Assembly: GCA_900472675.1 (NCBI GenBank)
Contig: UCJA01000015.1
Coordinates: 338,707-402,706, forward strand
DNA: 64,000 nucleotides
From: Hyphomicrobiales bacterium
GTDB taxonomy: Bacteria; Pseudomonadota; Alphaproteobacteria; Rhizobiales; Rhizobiaceae
Direction: 5' to 3'
Part shown: piece after piece, positions 37,582 to 47,883 of the stretch
How positions within the stretch are numbered: the first letter of the stretch is position 1
Layout: each line of letters opens with the position of its first letter
Notes under the pieces: generated by a model
The model's database searches: none
Seen by the model: only the letters and a program-made list of their open reading frames with translations
What the model was told of the DNA's origin: nothing
Position numbers and translations under genes: made by a program

Positions 37582-38589
37582 CTACTTGCGGCCCCAGAGC
37601 ACCTTGAAGCGGGAATTGCGGCAGGTCTCGCCGCTTTCGCGGAAGCCTTCGGCGAGCAGCGGCTCATAGGGCATGCCGCGATTGGCAACCAGCATCAGCC
37701 GGCCACCGTTGCGCAGCGCAGCCGTCGCACCCCGGATCAGCGTCTTGCCGATTTCCGGATCCGCAACCTGCGTTTCGTGGAAGGGCGGGTTCATGATGAC
37801 GAGGTCGTATTTTTCGCGAGCCGGCTCGGAGCCGAGATCCTGCCAGAAGAAGCGGGCCTCAAGCTCGGGGCAGTTGCGGGCAACGTTCTTCTTGGCATAT
37901 TCCAGCGCAAGCCAGTCGGCTTCGAACAGGTCGATGCGGTTCACGCGCGGCGACTTCTCGGCCAGCATGATCGAGAGATAGCCCCAGCCAGCGCCGAAAT
38001 CAGCGGCGTTGCCGTCGAAATCGGTCGGCAGCCGGCTGGCCAGAAGTTCAGAACCGCCATCCACCTTTTCATGGGAGAACATGCCGGGTGCCGCCTCGTA
38101 GCGAGCCTCGATCACCACCTTCGACTTCTTCAGGGCAGCGATCGCCGCATCCGCATCGGCGGGCCGTGCCAGCCAGATGGCGACGCCGTGGTACTTGGGC
38201 GTGTAGTCGATGGTCATGCCGAGCTTCAGCAGCGTTGTGCGGAGTGGCTGGATGCCATCCTCCTTGCCGCCGGCGATCACGATCATACCGCCCGGGCGAA
38301 CCCGCTGCAGAGCCTCGCTGACCCGGTTCTCGTTCTCGCCGCGATGCTTGCCGCACAGCACGAGCGCACCATCGTAATCGGCACCCTCGGCCTGCGGGAA
38401 GGCATTGTCGCCGAGGTGGCGGAAGAGCGGCCGGAAGGGCTGTACCTTGACGAGATCAGCCATGAAGCCCTCCGGCAGCGGCTGGCCCGCCTCGGCGCCG
38501 AGGAAGAGCACACGCTCGCCCTCGCCCGGCATGGGGACGGCTTCAGTGACGAAGGGGTGAAACAGGGTCTTCAGGGCTTCGCGGCTCAT
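37582..38589 (-). CDS. rsmC: RsmC-like 16S rRNA (guanine-N2) methyltransferase
   Basis: This 335-aa protein has the two-part RsmC arrangement: a degenerate N-terminal methyltransferase-like half and a C-terminal catalytic half. The latter has the SAM-binding motif ADFGAGWGYLS near residue 197 and the N2-guanine catalytic motif NPPFHE near 270. RsmC methylates G1207 of 16S rRNA; RlmG is a close alternative. It sits between the fab and pnp units and reads leftward. Confidence 0.82.
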   Translation of the reverse strand: MSREALKTLFHPFVTEAVPMPGEGERVLFLGAEAGQPLPEGFMADLVKVQPFRPLFRHLGDNAFPQAEGADYDGALVLCGKHRGENENRVSEALQRVRPGGMIVIAGGKEDGIQPLRTTLLKLGMTIDYTPKYHGVAIWLARPADADAAIAALKKSKVVIEARYEAAPGMFSHEKVDGGSELLASRLPTDFDGNAADFGAGWGYLSIMLAEKSPRVNRIDLFEADWLALEYAKKNVARNCPELEARFFWQDLGSEPAREKYDLVIMNPPFHETQVADPEIGKTLIRGATAALRNGGRLMLVANRGMPYEPLLAEGFRESGETCRNSRFKVLWGRK

Positions 38590-38620
38590 GATGGCGGTCT
38601 CGATCGTGGAGCGTCAGATA

Positions 38621-38649
38621 AAAGAAAAGGCGCGGAGAGCTTCCGCGCC
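38621..38649 (-). terminator. Intrinsic terminator after pnp
   Basis: On the minus strand GGCGCGGA / TCCGCGCC forms a strong stem followed by a TTTTCTTTT tract. It lies 27 bp beyond the pnp stop. Confidence 0.85.
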
Positions 38650-38675
38650 TCGTTTTTCGTGAGGAGGAGGGAAGC

Positions 38676-40808
38676 TTACTCGGCTGCTTCGCCTTCTGCA
38701 CGCTTGATCTCCTGGCCGGTGGCCTGGTCGACGACCTTCATGGACAGGCGAACCTTGCCACGCTCGTCGAAGCCCATGAGCTTGACCCAGACCTTCTGGC
38801 CTTCCTTGACGATGTCCTGGGTCTTCGCAACGCGCTCGGAGGCGAGCTGCGAGATGTGGACGAGACCGTCGCGGGCGCCGAAGAAGTTGACGAAGGCGCC
38901 GAAGTCGGCGGTCTTCACGACCGTGCCTTCGTACACCATGCCGACTTCCGGCTCGGCAACGATCGAGTGGATCCACTTGCGGGCCGCTTCGATTTCCTTG
39001 CCGGAGGAGGAGGCGATCTTGACCGTGCCATCGTCTTCGATGTTGATCTTGGCGCCGGTCTTTTCGACGATCTCGCGGATGATCTTGCCGCCCGAACCGA
39101 TGACTTCACGGATCTTGTCGACCGGGATGTTCATCACTTCGATGCGCGGTGCAAATTCGCCGAGCTGCGAGCGACCTTCGGTGATGGCATTGGCCATCTC
39201 GTTCAGGATGTGCTTGCGGCCGCCCTGTGCCTGGCTCAGAGCCACCTTCATGATCTCTTCGGTGATACCGGCGATCTTGATGTCCATCTGCAGCGAGGTG
39301 ATGCCGTCGGTGGTGCCGGCGACCTTGAAGTCCATGTCGCCGAGGTGGTCTTCGTCGCCGAGGATGTCGGAGAGAACTGCAAAGCGCTCACCTTCCAGGA
39401 TCAGACCCATGGCAATGCCGGCAACCGGCTTGGCCAGGGGAACGCCGGCGTCCATCAGTGCGAGCGAGGTGCCGCAGACGGTTGCCATCGAGGACGAGCC
39501 GTTCGACTCGGTGATCTCGGAGACGACGCGCAGCGTGTAGGGGAACTGTTCGACGGTCGGCAGCATCGGGCGGATGGCGCGCCATGCAAGCTTGCCGTGG
39601 CCGATTTCGCGGCGGCCCGGGGAGCCCATGCGGCCGGTTTCACCGACCGAGTAGGGAGGGAAGTTGTAATGCAGAAGGAAGCGTTCCTTGTACATGCCGG
39701 TCAGTGAGTCGACGTACTGTTCGTCTTCGCCGGTGCCGAGGGTCGCAACAACGATCGCCTGGGTTTCGCCGCGGGTGAACAGGGCCGAACCGTGGGTGCG
39801 CGGCAGGATGCCGACTTCCGAGACGATGGCGCGAACCGTTTCGAGGTCGCGGCCGTCGATGCGGCTCTTGGTGTCGAGGATGTTCCAGCGAACGATCTTC
39901 GCCTGCAGGTGCTTGAAGACGGCACCGATGACTTCATTGGTGTACTTCGGTTCGGCACCTTCCGGGAAGAAGTGGGCCTTCACCTTGGCCTTGACGGCGT
40001 CGACTGCGGTGTAGCGGTCAGCCTTCTGGGTGATCTTGTAGGCGTCGCGCAGTTCGGCTTCGAAGTGCTGCAGCATTTCGGCTTCGAGCGCGGAATGATC
40101 TTCCGGCTGGAAATCGCGGGGTTCCTTGGCGGCAACTTCAGCGAGCTTGATGATCGCGTCGATGACCGGCTGGAAGCCCTTGTGGCCGAACATGACGGCG
40201 CCGAGCATGACGTCTTCGTTCAGTTCCTTGGCTTCCGATTCCACCATCAGGACGGCGTCCTGGGTGCCGGCGACGACGAGGTCGAGGGTCGACTCGTCCA
40301 TTTCGTCGAGATGCGGGTTGAGGACGTATTCGCCGTTGATGTAGCCGACGCGTGCGCCGCCGACCGGGCCCATGAAGGGAATGCCGGAAAGCGTCAGGGC
40401 AGCGGAAGCGGCAATCATCGACAGGACGTCGGGATCGTTTTCAAGATCGTGCTGGACGACGGTGACGACAACCTGGGTGTCGTTCTTGTAGCCTTCCGGG
40501 AAGAGCGGGCGGATCGGACGGTCGATCAGGCGGGAAACCAGCGTTTCCTTTTCCGACGGACGGCCTTCGCGCTTGAAATAGCCACCCGGGATCTTGCCGG
40601 CGGCGTAGGTCTTTTCCTGGTAGTTGACGGTGAGCGGGAAGAAGTCCTGGCCCGGCTTCGGCGACTTGGCCGAAACGACGGTGGCGAGAACGACAGTTTC
40701 ACCATAGGTGGCGAGAACGGCGCCGTCGGCCTGGCGGGCGATCTTGCCCGTTTCCAGCTTCAGCGGGCGGCCTGCCCATTCGATTTCGACGGAGTGGGTA
40801 TTAAACAT
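38676..40808 (-). CDS. pnp: Polyribonucleotide nucleotidyltransferase
   Basis: This 710-aa 3'-5' phosphorolytic exoribonuclease is a degradosome component. It shows two RNase PH domains (first with [11 protein letters not shown]; second with [13 protein letters not shown] and the active-site region [12 protein letters not shown]), then a KH domain ([15 protein letters not shown]) and a C-terminal S1 domain ([13 protein letters not shown]). The frame extends 24 codons upstream, but [11 protein letters not shown] is the family start. It follows rpsO with a 335-bp spacer, as in the conserved rpsO-pnp unit. Confidence 0.97.
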   Translation of the reverse strand: MFNTHSVEIEWAGRPLKLETGKIARQADGAVLATYGETVVLATVVSAKSPKPGQDFFPLTVNYQEKTYAAGKIPGGYFKREGRPSEKETLVSRLIDRPIRPLFPEGYKNDTQVVVTVVQHDLENDPDVLSMIAASAALTLSGIPFMGPVGGARVGYINGEYVLNPHLDEMDESTLDLVVAGTQDAVLMVESEAKELNEDVMLGAVMFGHKGFQPVIDAIIKLAEVAAKEPRDFQPEDHSALEAEMLQHFEAELRDAYKITQKADRYTAVDAVKAKVKAHFFPEGAEPKYTNEVIGAVFKHLQAKIVRWNILDTKSRIDGRDLETVRAIVSEVGILPRTHGSALFTRGETQAIVVATLGTGEDEQYVDSLTGMYKERFLLHYNFPPYSVGETGRMGSPGRREIGHGKLAWRAIRPMLPTVEQFPYTLRVVSEITESNGSSSMATVCGTSLALMDAGVPLAKPVAGIAMGLILEGERFAVLSDILGDEDHLGDMDFKVAGTTDGITSLQMDIKIAGITEEIMKVALSQAQGGRKHILNEMANAITEGRSQLGEFAPRIEVMNIPVDKIREVIGSGGKIIREIVEKTGAKINIEDDGTVKIASSSGKEIEAARKWIHSIVAEPEVGMVYEGTVVKTADFGAFVNFFGARDGLVHISQLASERVAKTQDIVKEGQKVWVKLMGFDERGKVRLSMKVVDQATGQEIKRAEGEAAE

Positions 40809-41143
40809 ATCTTGTCCTTTCGTGCGGGAGCTCACGCATCGCCAAAAAACTTGGCGCAGCGCATAGTCGACCGCACTCAATGCGACACATCACGGGCAAG
40901 ACAGCGGGAGGCTTTGGGTTTTCGGCCGCGCCCGGGGCGGGCCATGACCAAAGCCTCGCGGGCTTCGACCGAAAGCATCCGGCAATCCTGCCCCATGACA
41001 GGTCAGTGGTTTGTTTGGCAGATCCGGCCCATCCGGGTCCGCGGCAGTCTTATCGCTCCATATCCGGAGCCAAATGCGTCATTCATCAGGCGCGTGCCTG
41101 AAAAGCGTTCGGCGAGCCCGTTTCCGAGCCCGCCGACCAAGTC
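40809..41143. other. rpsO-pnp intergenic region
   Basis: The 335 bp hold the rpsO terminator at the right end and the pnp leader at the left. In other bacteria the pnp leader is a hairpin target for RNase III and Pnp autoregulation. Inverted motifs such as CTCCGGATATGGAG (minus strand, near 41060) are present, but no long stem was identified. No gene was seen. Confidence 0.5.
41101..41136 (-). terminator. Terminator or attenuator after rpsO
   Basis: On the minus strand a 12-bp stem with two G-U pairs (TCGGCGGGCTCG / CGGGCTCGCCGA, loop GAAA) is followed by ACGCTTTT. It lies just past the rpsO stop and may allow partial read-through to pnp. Confidence 0.7.
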
Positions 41144-41413
41144 TTAGCGACGGATGCCCAGGGCAGCAATGATCTTGCTGTAGCGGCCTTCGTCCTTCTT
41201 CTTGAGATAATCAAGAAGCGAACGACGGGTGGATACCATCGTCAGAAGGCCACGACGGGAGTGGTTGTCCTTCTTGTGGCCCTTGAAGTGCTCAGTCAGG
41301 TTGTTGATGCGCTCCGTGAGGATTGCGACCTGGACTTCCGGGGAGCCGGTGTCGCCTTCAACGGTTGCGTATTCCTTGATAAGCGCAGTCTTGCGCTCTG
41401 CAGTGATCGACAT
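41144..41413 (-). CDS. rpsO: 30S ribosomal protein S15
   Basis: This 89-aa protein has the standard length and motifs ([41 protein letters not shown]). It binds 16S rRNA early in 30S assembly. The frame is open well upstream, but MSITAERK is the family start. It lies 175 bp from truB. Confidence 0.98.
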   Translation of the reverse strand: MSITAERKTALIKEYATVEGDTGSPEVQVAILTERINNLTEHFKGHKKDNHSRRGLLTMVSTRRSLLDYLKKKDEGRYSKIIAALGIRR

Positions 41414-41588
41414 CGTGTGATCCTTTCTACGGAGAGGAGAAGATGACGCCAAAAGCCGAGATGTCGTCCAGCTTTGGCCATGAAAAGCAAAAGGCGCGGC
41501 AGAGCCTGCTTTGTGCTGGCGCTGCCTATAGACTATCCAGGCTCCAAAGGGAAGAGGCCCCCCTTCAAAGCCCGAGCAGGTCAGGCGG

Positions 41589-42518
41589 TCAGCCGAACAC
41601 GCGCTTGGGCCTGAACTCGCCCTGCTCGATCTCGCCGATGGCAATCAGCCTGCCGCGCGCGGTGGCATAGACTTCCGCCTCGGCAACGGGCGCGCTGCGG
41701 CCGCGCAGGATGACCGGATTGCCCATGCGCAGGCGCAGAGCCTGATCATCGGTGACCGGCAGATGGGTGAGGCTCGACAGTGCCTCGGCGGTGTCGATCA
41801 GGTAGGCATCGAGCGCTGCCAGGCGCTCCTCGCGGTCCTCGATCGCTTCCAGCGCCACGAGGTCGGCCAGCGGCACCATCTTGTCTTCGCCGAAGGGCGC
41901 AACGAAGGTGCGCCGCAGTTCGGAGATATGCCCGTAGCAGCCGAGGTCGCGGCCGAAGTCGCGGGCGAGCGCCCGGACATAGGTGCCCTTGCCGCACTCG
42001 ACTTCGAAATGGGCCTTGTCCTGTTCCACGCCCAAGAGGGTAAGCCGGAAAATTTCCACCTCGCGGGAGGGGATTTCCACCGTCTCGCCATCGCGGGCAA
42101 GGTCATAGGCGCGCTCACCGGCGATCTTGATCGCCGAGAACTGCGGCGGGATCTGGCTGATCGTGCCGGTATAGCCGGGCAGAAGGTCGCGGATCGCGGT
42201 GTCCGTCGGGCGCGTGTCCGAGCTTGCGGTCACCTCGCCTTCGAGATCGTCGGTGGCGCGCTCCTCACCCCAGGTCACGGTGAATTCGTAGATCTTGCGA
42301 CCGTCCATGACATAGGGAACGGTCTTGGTCGCATCGCCCAGCGCGATCGGCAGCATGCCCGAGGCCAGCGGATCGAGGGTACCGGCGTGGCCGGCCTTCT
42401 GGGCATTGAACAGCCACTTGATCTTGGACACGGCTTCCGTCGAGCCGAAATCCACGGGCTTGTCGAGGATAAGCCAGCCGGAAACCGGGCGGCCCTTGGG
42501 TTTACGAGGTTTGGACAT
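41589..42518 (-). CDS. truB: tRNA pseudouridine-55 synthase
   Basis: This 309-aa enzyme modifies U55 in the T-loop of tRNAs. The catalytic aspartate D49 is in [14 protein letters not shown], with [14 protein letters not shown] at the N-terminus and the family [13 protein letters not shown] motif. It follows rbfA by 18 bp and is probably cotranscribed with it. Confidence 0.97.
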   Translation of the reverse strand: MSKPRKPKGRPVSGWLILDKPVDFGSTEAVSKIKWLFNAQKAGHAGTLDPLASGMLPIALGDATKTVPYVMDGRKIYEFTVTWGEERATDDLEGEVTASSDTRPTDTAIRDLLPGYTGTISQIPPQFSAIKIAGERAYDLARDGETVEIPSREVEIFRLTLLGVEQDKAHFEVECGKGTYVRALARDFGRDLGCYGHISELRRTFVAPFGEDKMVPLADLVALEAIEDREERLAALDAYLIDTAEALSSLTHLPVTDDQALRLRMGNPVILRGRSAPVAEAEVYATARGRLIAIGEIEQGEFRPKRVFG

Positions 42519-42536
42519 GAATTCTCTTGGCTGTTC

Positions 42537-42938
42537 TTATTCGTCGGTGTCGCTGGAAAGGTCCCTCTGGACCTCCGGCGAGCGCAGCAGCTCATCGATC
42601 TTCTTGTAGTTGTCGAAGCTGGTGTCGTCCCGGAAGCGGACTTCCGGCATGAATTTCATCTGCCGCAGCTGGCCGCTCAAGCGGCCGCGGATGTACTTGG
42701 CATTGCGGTTGAGCGCATCGATGACGGCCTGGTGTTCTGGCAGGCCGAGCGGCGTCACATAGGCGGTGGCGACCTTCAGGTCGGTCGACATGCGCACTTC
42801 GGACACCGAGATGACCGTGTTCTCGATCAGGTCATCGCGCACATCGCCCCGCTGCAGCACCTGGATGATGGCGGCGCGAACCTGTTCGCCAACGCGAAGC
42901 ATGCGCTGGGAGGGCGCCGAGGAGGTTGGTTTTGTCAT
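42537..42938 (-). CDS. rbfA: Ribosome-binding factor A
   Basis: This 133-aa KH-type protein is needed for late 30S maturation. Motifs include [20 protein letters not shown] and [19 protein letters not shown]. The ATG at 42938 with AAGAGA upstream is preferred over a GTG seven codons earlier. Upstream, where infB is normally found, there is a receptor-like gene instead, so this unit has been separated from nusA-infB. Confidence 0.95.
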   Translation of the reverse strand: MTKPTSSAPSQRMLRVGEQVRAAIIQVLQRGDVRDDLIENTVISVSEVRMSTDLKVATAYVTPLGLPEHQAVIDALNRNAKYIRGRLSGQLRQMKFMPEVRFRDDTSFDNYKKIDELLRSPEVQRDLSSDTDE

Positions 42939-43124
42939 CTTGTTTCTCTTGTCGAGCACCGCCGGGGATCGTCCCGCATCGCGTGCTTCATCAGCATTTT
43001 CCGGTCACATGCCGCAGGCTGCCGCAAAGGTCAAGGCGCAGGGGCCAATAATGTCCGGTGCCGACCGGCGGCGTTTTGCGCCAAAAGCGCCACCGCCGCC
43101 CGGTTTTCCGCAGCTTCCGACGGG

Positions 43125-44834
43125 CTAGAAAAGCGCGTCGTCGATGTCGTCGTCGCTCATCACGGTCGCAAGGACCGGAGCCTCGACCGGGGCCGGCGTG
43201 CCCAGCACGCGGGCGTGAAGTTCGCGCTCCGAGACCATGGTGTAGAGGCGCCCGATCCGGCCGCCGAGGTCGGCGATGGCCGTCTCCAGTCCGGCAACCG
43301 GACGCGCCGGTTCGGCGAGAAACTCGTCGGCGCAGGCGCGCAGGATTTCCCCAAGCTCGGCATTGAAATCAAGCCGGGCCAGCGAGCGGTCCATATCGCC
43401 GAGTGCCGCCTCGCTCTGGATGCCGAGGGCGTCCATTTCCACGTCCATGCGGTCGCCGGCCGTGCGGATGCTGTCCATGGCCTTTTCCAGCCTTTGATCC
43501 AGCGATTCTTCCGCGTTTCCGTCTTCCACGTCGTTGAGCTTGCGGGCCGCCTCCTGCAGCGTCTGCAGTTCGGCAAGGATCTTGTCGGCCGTGACATCCA
43601 GCTGGGCTGCGAAGTTGCGCAGTTCCGCCGTCACCACATTGATGGCGCGGCCTTCTTCGCCGATCTTGCTGCAGCGCAGATTGGTGTTGAGCGCCATGTA
43701 GTGGATGTCGGTGCGCACGAGCTGGATGACGCCGATGCCCTGGAGCAGATCCCGGACCGTGTCGGCCGTGGTGCGGCTGAGGTCGGCGGCTTCGCGGGCG
43801 ACGGCTTCGATATCCTGGACGGCGCTGCGGGCGGCACCAACGCCGGTTTCCAGCTGACGCATGGCATTGTTGCCGTCATCGCCGCCGTCTAGGCCCATGG
43901 CACGACGCAGCGCGTCAATTTCCGTAATGTCGGCGCGGAAGCTCGCGACCGTCTCGACGATCTTGGAGGTATCGCGGTCGAAGTCGTCGATCGACTGGCT
44001 CAGTTGCAGCGAGACGAGTTCCCGGATGATCCGCGAAAGGCCCTCGCGCTGAGCTTCGTCCAGCCCTGCGACGTCTCCCGAGACAAGATAGGCGTCGAGG
44101 ATCTGGAGGCTCGACTGGCAGTGTTCGATGCGCTGGCGGGTGATGTCGCCGATCTGCATAGCAGACAGCGTCGAGGCGAGCTTGTTCTGGATGCCCCGGG
44201 CAATGGCCCGGACGCTGTCGGCGCGCTGCATCAGCACCCGGCGCTGGTTGCCGATCTCGACGCCGCCGCTCGACAGGCCGGCGACGATCTGCGGGATGGT
44301 CTGGTCGTAACTCTCTATGATCTTCTGTCCCTTGACCCGGATCGGGCCAAGGTCGCTGCCGAGGTGGTGCAGCTTGCTCGCAAAATCGTTGACCTGGCGC
44401 GTTCCGTCCTGGATGCGCTGCAGGATCTCTTCTGCAAAACCGGCAAAATCGGGGATGCCGGCGCCGGTGATCTTGGCGGTCACGGCAAAGGTCCGCAGGT
44501 AGCGCAGCGTCTCCTGCATGTCGTCCACATGCGGGCGCAGGTTCTTCTCGGTGCCGGCAATCTCCCCGAAGCGGGTCTGGCGGGCGATTTCGATGGCGCT
44601 CAACTGCGACAGCCGGGCGACCGTGCTTTCCAGCTCGGCCAGGGTGGCATTGGCGGTTTCCTCGTCAAACGACCCGGTGACCTGGTCAAGTGCTGCGACC
44701 AGCTTGTTGAGCACATCCAGGATGGACAGGAGTGCGGCGCCGCCTTCGAGGAAACGCTCCTCGATCCGCGACCGTGCGACCTCCATCCGCTCGACGAAAG
44801 GCGCCGAAGCACCGAACGCTTCCGTTACCGTCAT
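43125..44834 (-). CDS. Soluble chemoreceptor-like coiled-coil protein divergent from the che operon
   Basis: This 569-aa protein has no signal peptide or membrane segment and is largely helical. Its C-terminal half has a degenerate receptor tip (VRTDIHYMALNTNLRCSKIG, then EEGRAINVVTAELRNFA) in place of the usual [11 protein letters not shown]. It therefore looks like a cytoplasmic MCP variant. The extreme C-terminus, SDDDIDDALF, resembles the CheY-binding peptides of FliM and CheZ. It may be an accessory receptor or CheY sink for the divergent chemotaxis system. A GTG start seven codons upstream (44855) is possible. Function is inferred. Confidence 0.75.
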   Translation of the reverse strand: MTVTEAFGASAPFVERMEVARSRIEERFLEGGAALLSILDVLNKLVAALDQVTGSFDEETANATLAELESTVARLSQLSAIEIARQTRFGEIAGTEKNLRPHVDDMQETLRYLRTFAVTAKITGAGIPDFAGFAEEILQRIQDGTRQVNDFASKLHHLGSDLGPIRVKGQKIIESYDQTIPQIVAGLSSGGVEIGNQRRVLMQRADSVRAIARGIQNKLASTLSAMQIGDITRQRIEHCQSSLQILDAYLVSGDVAGLDEAQREGLSRIIRELVSLQLSQSIDDFDRDTSKIVETVASFRADITEIDALRRAMGLDGGDDGNNAMRQLETGVGAARSAVQDIEAVAREAADLSRTTADTVRDLLQGIGVIQLVRTDIHYMALNTNLRCSKIGEEGRAINVVTAELRNFAAQLDVTADKILAELQTLQEAARKLNDVEDGNAEESLDQRLEKAMDSIRTAGDRMDVEMDALGIQSEAALGDMDRSLARLDFNAELGEILRACADEFLAEPARPVAGLETAIADLGGRIGRLYTMVSERELHARVLGTPAPVEAPVLATVMSDDDIDDALF

Positions 44835-45182
44835 TAAAGCTGCCGTAACCGCCACCTTACCAATACCCCTTCGACCGACCGTCTGCCGCCCTCTTTAAGA
44901 AGGCGGTCGTCCCTGTTGGATTGCTGCGGAACGGCGAGCCTACGCTGGCATCCCGTTCTCGTCTTTTATCCATCCCAGTCTGCCGCGGCGGCGGTTAATC
45001 GAACCCCAACGCAGTGGGCCTTTCCCCATCCGTGGTTAATATTGCGTCGTGCTGAACTATAAGATCCTGCATGCAACATATGCTGCATCAGAAGTCGGCG
45101 GTGAGAATTAAGTCGCCGTTAATTCGCGAGGACCAAATTCGGAAAGATATTCCAGTCACGTCGGATGTCTATCGGAGTTTCC
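44835..45182. other. Divergent promoter region of the chemotaxis cluster
   Basis: About 350 bp separate the receptor-like gene from the STAS gene. The right half is notably A/T-richer. An imperfect palindrome GCAACATATGCTGC (one mismatched pair, 45073-45086) stands out. CGGAG at 45173-45177 is the ribosome site of the STAS gene. No gene was seen. Confidence 0.45.
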
Positions 45183-45512
45183 ATGCCTGCTCTACATCCT
45201 ACAGATAACCATTTTGCATTGCCGGCCAACGCCACACTGCGAACCGTCACCGATACCCACGAGGACCTGCTTGCGTTCATGGCTTTCCATGACACGACGG
45301 TTCTTGACTGGGCCGAGACCACGCAGTTCGACATCAGCCTCCTTCAGCTGCTTGAGGCTGCACGCATCCATGCCGGTACAAGCGGCAAGGACATCTCACT
45401 GGCCGAGCCAGCGACCGGCTTACTTCTCGACACATTGCGACGCAGCGGTTTCCTCGAAGGCATGTCCGCAGCCGATGCACAATTCTGGCTCCATCAAGGG
45501 GAAATCCAATGA
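45183..45512 (+). CDS. STAS-domain protein heading the chemotaxis operon
   Basis: This 109-aa protein has an anti-sigma-antagonist-like STAS fold (LDWAETTQFDISLLQLLEAA), with an aspartate in the region that carries the phosphorylated serine in SpoIIAA-type members. Other che operons also start with such a gene, whose role is unclear. CGGAG sets the ATG at 45183 rather than the upstream ATG at 45165. It overlaps cheY by 4 bp. Confidence 0.82.
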   Translation: MPALHPTDNHFALPANATLRTVTDTHEDLLAFMAFHDTTVLDWAETTQFDISLLQLLEAARIHAGTSGKDISLAEPATGLLLDTLRRSGFLEGMSAADAQFWLHQGEIQ

Positions 45513-45877
45513 GCGCCAACATCCTGACGGTCGATGACTCCGCGAGCATCCGCCTGACGACCCGGGTCGCGCTGAGCAATGCCGGTTACCAGATCACCGA
45601 AGCCGTGGACGGCATGGACGGGATTGCCAAGCTGACCGGCGGGCAGTTCGACCTGATCGTGACCGACCTCAACATGCCGAATATGGACGGCCTGACGATG
45701 ATCCGGGAACTGCGCAAGATGCCGGCCCACATGGGCGTCCCGGTGATCTTTCTCACCACGGAGTCCGACGGCGAAATCAAGCAGCAGGCCAAGGCCGCCG
45801 GCGCAACCGGATGGCTGACCAAGCCGTTCGATCCGGAGAGCCTGGTCAAGATCGTACGGAAGGTTCTCGGCCGATGA
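45509..45877 (+). CDS. cheY: CheY-type single-domain response regulator
   Basis: This 122-aa receiver has all key residues: acidic pair D9/D10, phosphoacceptor D53 (IVTDLNMPNMDG), T83-T84 in FLTTESD and the lysine in LTKPFD. It takes phosphate from CheA and acts on the motor or on another output. Its stop overlaps the cheA start (ATGA). Confidence 0.93.
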   Translation: MSANILTVDDSASIRLTTRVALSNAGYQITEAVDGMDGIAKLTGGQFDLIVTDLNMPNMDGLTMIRELRKMPAHMGVPVIFLTTESDGEIKQQAKAAGATGWLTKPFDPESLVKIVRKVLGR

Positions 45878-47883
45878 GCTTTCCCGATCCCATCGAGGTG
45901 TTCAGAACGGAAGCCGCCGAGCTTCTGGAGCAGATCGAAGCGGGTCTGCTCGATCTCAACGTCAATCTCGGCGACAAGGACCAGGTGGATGCGGTGTTCC
46001 GCGGCCTCCACACGCTGAAGGGTTCCGGCGCCATGTTCGGCTTCGAAGCGCTGGCCGCCTTTACCCACCACTGCGAAACCGCCTTCGACCGCGTCCGCAA
46101 GGGCGAGGTTCCGGCCACCCAGGCGCTGGTGACGGCGGTGCTGGACGCCAAGGACCATATGCGGGCGCTGGTGGAGACCCCGAACGGCGACCACGAGGCG
46201 CGTGGCGAACATCTTCTGGCCAGCCTGCGCCAGGCCGTCGACGGCTCCGAGACCGGCCATGCCTCAACGACTGCTGCCGGCCCTGCGCTGACGCTTTACA
46301 AAATCCGCTTCAGCCTGCCGCAGAACGCCATGGCGAACGGCACCAACCCGCTGCCGCTGCTCGATGAACTGCGTGACCTGGGTGAGTGCCGGATCACCGC
46401 CGACCGTTCGGCCATTCCTGCTCTCGACCAGCTGTTTCCGACCGACCTGCATATCTCCTGGACGGTGGAACTCCTGTCCGCCCAGCCGCGCTCGGCGATC
46501 GAGGACGTGTTCATCTTCGTGATGGACGAGATGGAGCTGGCGATCGAGACGCAGGAGCCCGACGCTCCGGCTTCAACACCGGCGGTGGCGAGCGCAGCAC
46601 CTGCGCCGCAGGCTGCTCCGGAAGCATCCGTTGCCGAGCCTGTTCGCGCCGTCGTACCGGCCATCGCCGTTCCGGCATCTACGCCGGCCGATGCCAAGCC
46701 CTCCAAGGCCGCTGAGAACGTCCGCGTTCCGGCCGAAAAGCTCGACGAACTGATGGACCGGGTCGGCGAACTGGTGATTGCCCAGTCGCGGCTCAGCCAG
46801 CTGGCCGGCGGTAGCGGCGATCTGCAGCTGCGGGCGGTTTCGGAAGACGTCGAGCGTCTGTCGGGCGAATTGCGCGACACGATGATGGTGCTGCGGATGG
46901 TGCCTGTCACGCATCTGTTCAGCCGTTTCCGCCGCCTCGTGCACGATCTTGCCCATGAAACCGGCAAGACGATCGAGCTGATCACCGAGGGCGAAACCAC
47001 CGAGGTGGACAAGAGCGTGATCGAGCGTCTGGCCGATCCGCTGGTGCACCTGGTGCGCAATTCCTGCGACCACGGGCTGGAGCCGCCCGAGGAGCGCCTC
47101 GCCGCCGGCAAGGACAAGGCCGGCCACATTCTGCTGTCCGCGCGCCAGCAGGGCGGCGAAGTGATCATCACCATCAAGGACGACGGTCGCGGCATCAACA
47201 AGGACCGGGTGCGCGCCAAGGCGGAAGCCTCAGGCCTCATTCCCGCCAATGCCAGCCTCAGCGACCAGGACCTCTACCAGCTGATCTTCCAGCCCGGCTT
47301 CTCGACCGCCCAGACCGTGACCAACCTGTCCGGCCGCGGTGTCGGCATGGACGTGGTGAAGCGGACGATCGATGCGCTGCGCGGCACGATCAACGTGGTG
47401 AGCCACCCGGGCCAGGGCTCGGAGATCTCGCTTGCCATTCCGCTGACGCTTGCCATCATCGACGGGCTGCTCGTGCGCGTCGGCAGCGGCCGCTACGTGA
47501 TCCCGCTCTCGGCGGTGGAGGAGTGCCTCGAACTCTCTATCGAAGAAGACATGCGCTCGCGCGGCCGCAGCTTCATCTCGCTGCGCGACAGCCTCGTGCC
47601 GTTTATCCGGCTGCGTGATCTGTTCCGCACCGGAACCAAGCCCGATCCCTTCCAGAAGGTGGTGGTCATCTCCACCGGCTCAGAACGGGTCGGCCTGGTC
47701 GTCGACCAGATCATCGGAGACCACCAGACGGTGATCAAGGCGATGTCGAAGCTGCACCATGACGTGGCGACCTTCTCGGGCGCGACCATTCTTGGCGACG
47801 GCGACGTGGCGCTGATCCTGGATGTGGGACATCTGGTGTCGGAAGGGCAGCAACAAGAGGCGCATCTGCGGGCGGCGGGATGA
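45874..47883 (+). CDS. cheA: Chemotaxis histidine kinase CheA
   Basis: This 669-aa cytoplasmic kinase has an Hpt domain with H46 in GLHTLKGSGAMFGF, then a linker rich in alanine and proline (about residues 225-285). The dimerisation helix hairpin (DELMDRVGELVIAQSRL) and the ATPase domain (LVHLVRNSCDHGLEPPEERL; DDGRGINKDRV; GRGVGMDVVKR) follow, and a CheW-like C-terminal domain closes the chain. The P2 CheY-binding domain is reduced or divergent. It is coupled to cheY and cheW by 4-bp overlaps. Confidence 0.97.
   Translation: MSFPDPIEVFRTEAAELLEQIEAGLLDLNVNLGDKDQVDAVFRGLHTLKGSGAMFGFEALAAFTHHCETAFDRVRKGEVPATQALVTAVLDAKDHMRALVETPNGDHEARGEHLLASLRQAVDGSETGHASTTAAGPALTLYKIRFSLPQNAMANGTNPLPLLDELRDLGECRITADRSAIPALDQLFPTDLHISWTVELLSAQPRSAIEDVFIFVMDEMELAIETQEPDAPASTPAVASAAPAPQAAPEASVAEPVRAVVPAIAVPASTPADAKPSKAAENVRVPAEKLDELMDRVGELVIAQSRLSQLAGGSGDLQLRAVSEDVERLSGELRDTMMVLRMVPVTHLFSRFRRLVHDLAHETGKTIELITEGETTEVDKSVIERLADPLVHLVRNSCDHGLEPPEERLAAGKDKAGHILLSARQQGGEVIITIKDDGRGINKDRVRAKAEASGLIPANASLSDQDLYQLIFQPGFSTAQTVTNLSGRGVGMDVVKRTIDALRGTINVVSHPGQGSEISLAIPLTLAIIDGLLVRVGSGRYVIPLSAVEECLELSIEEDMRSRGRSFISLRDSLVPFIRLRDLFRTGTKPDPFQKVVVISTGSERVGLVVDQIIGDHQTVIKAMSKLHHDVATFSGATILGDGDVALILDVGHLVSEGQQQEAHLRAAG

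Noticed and set aside
41763..43892. About 700-codon plus-strand open frame across truB and rbfA
   Set aside because: Lies antisense to recognised truB, rbfA and the receptor-like gene; no domain or ribosome site.
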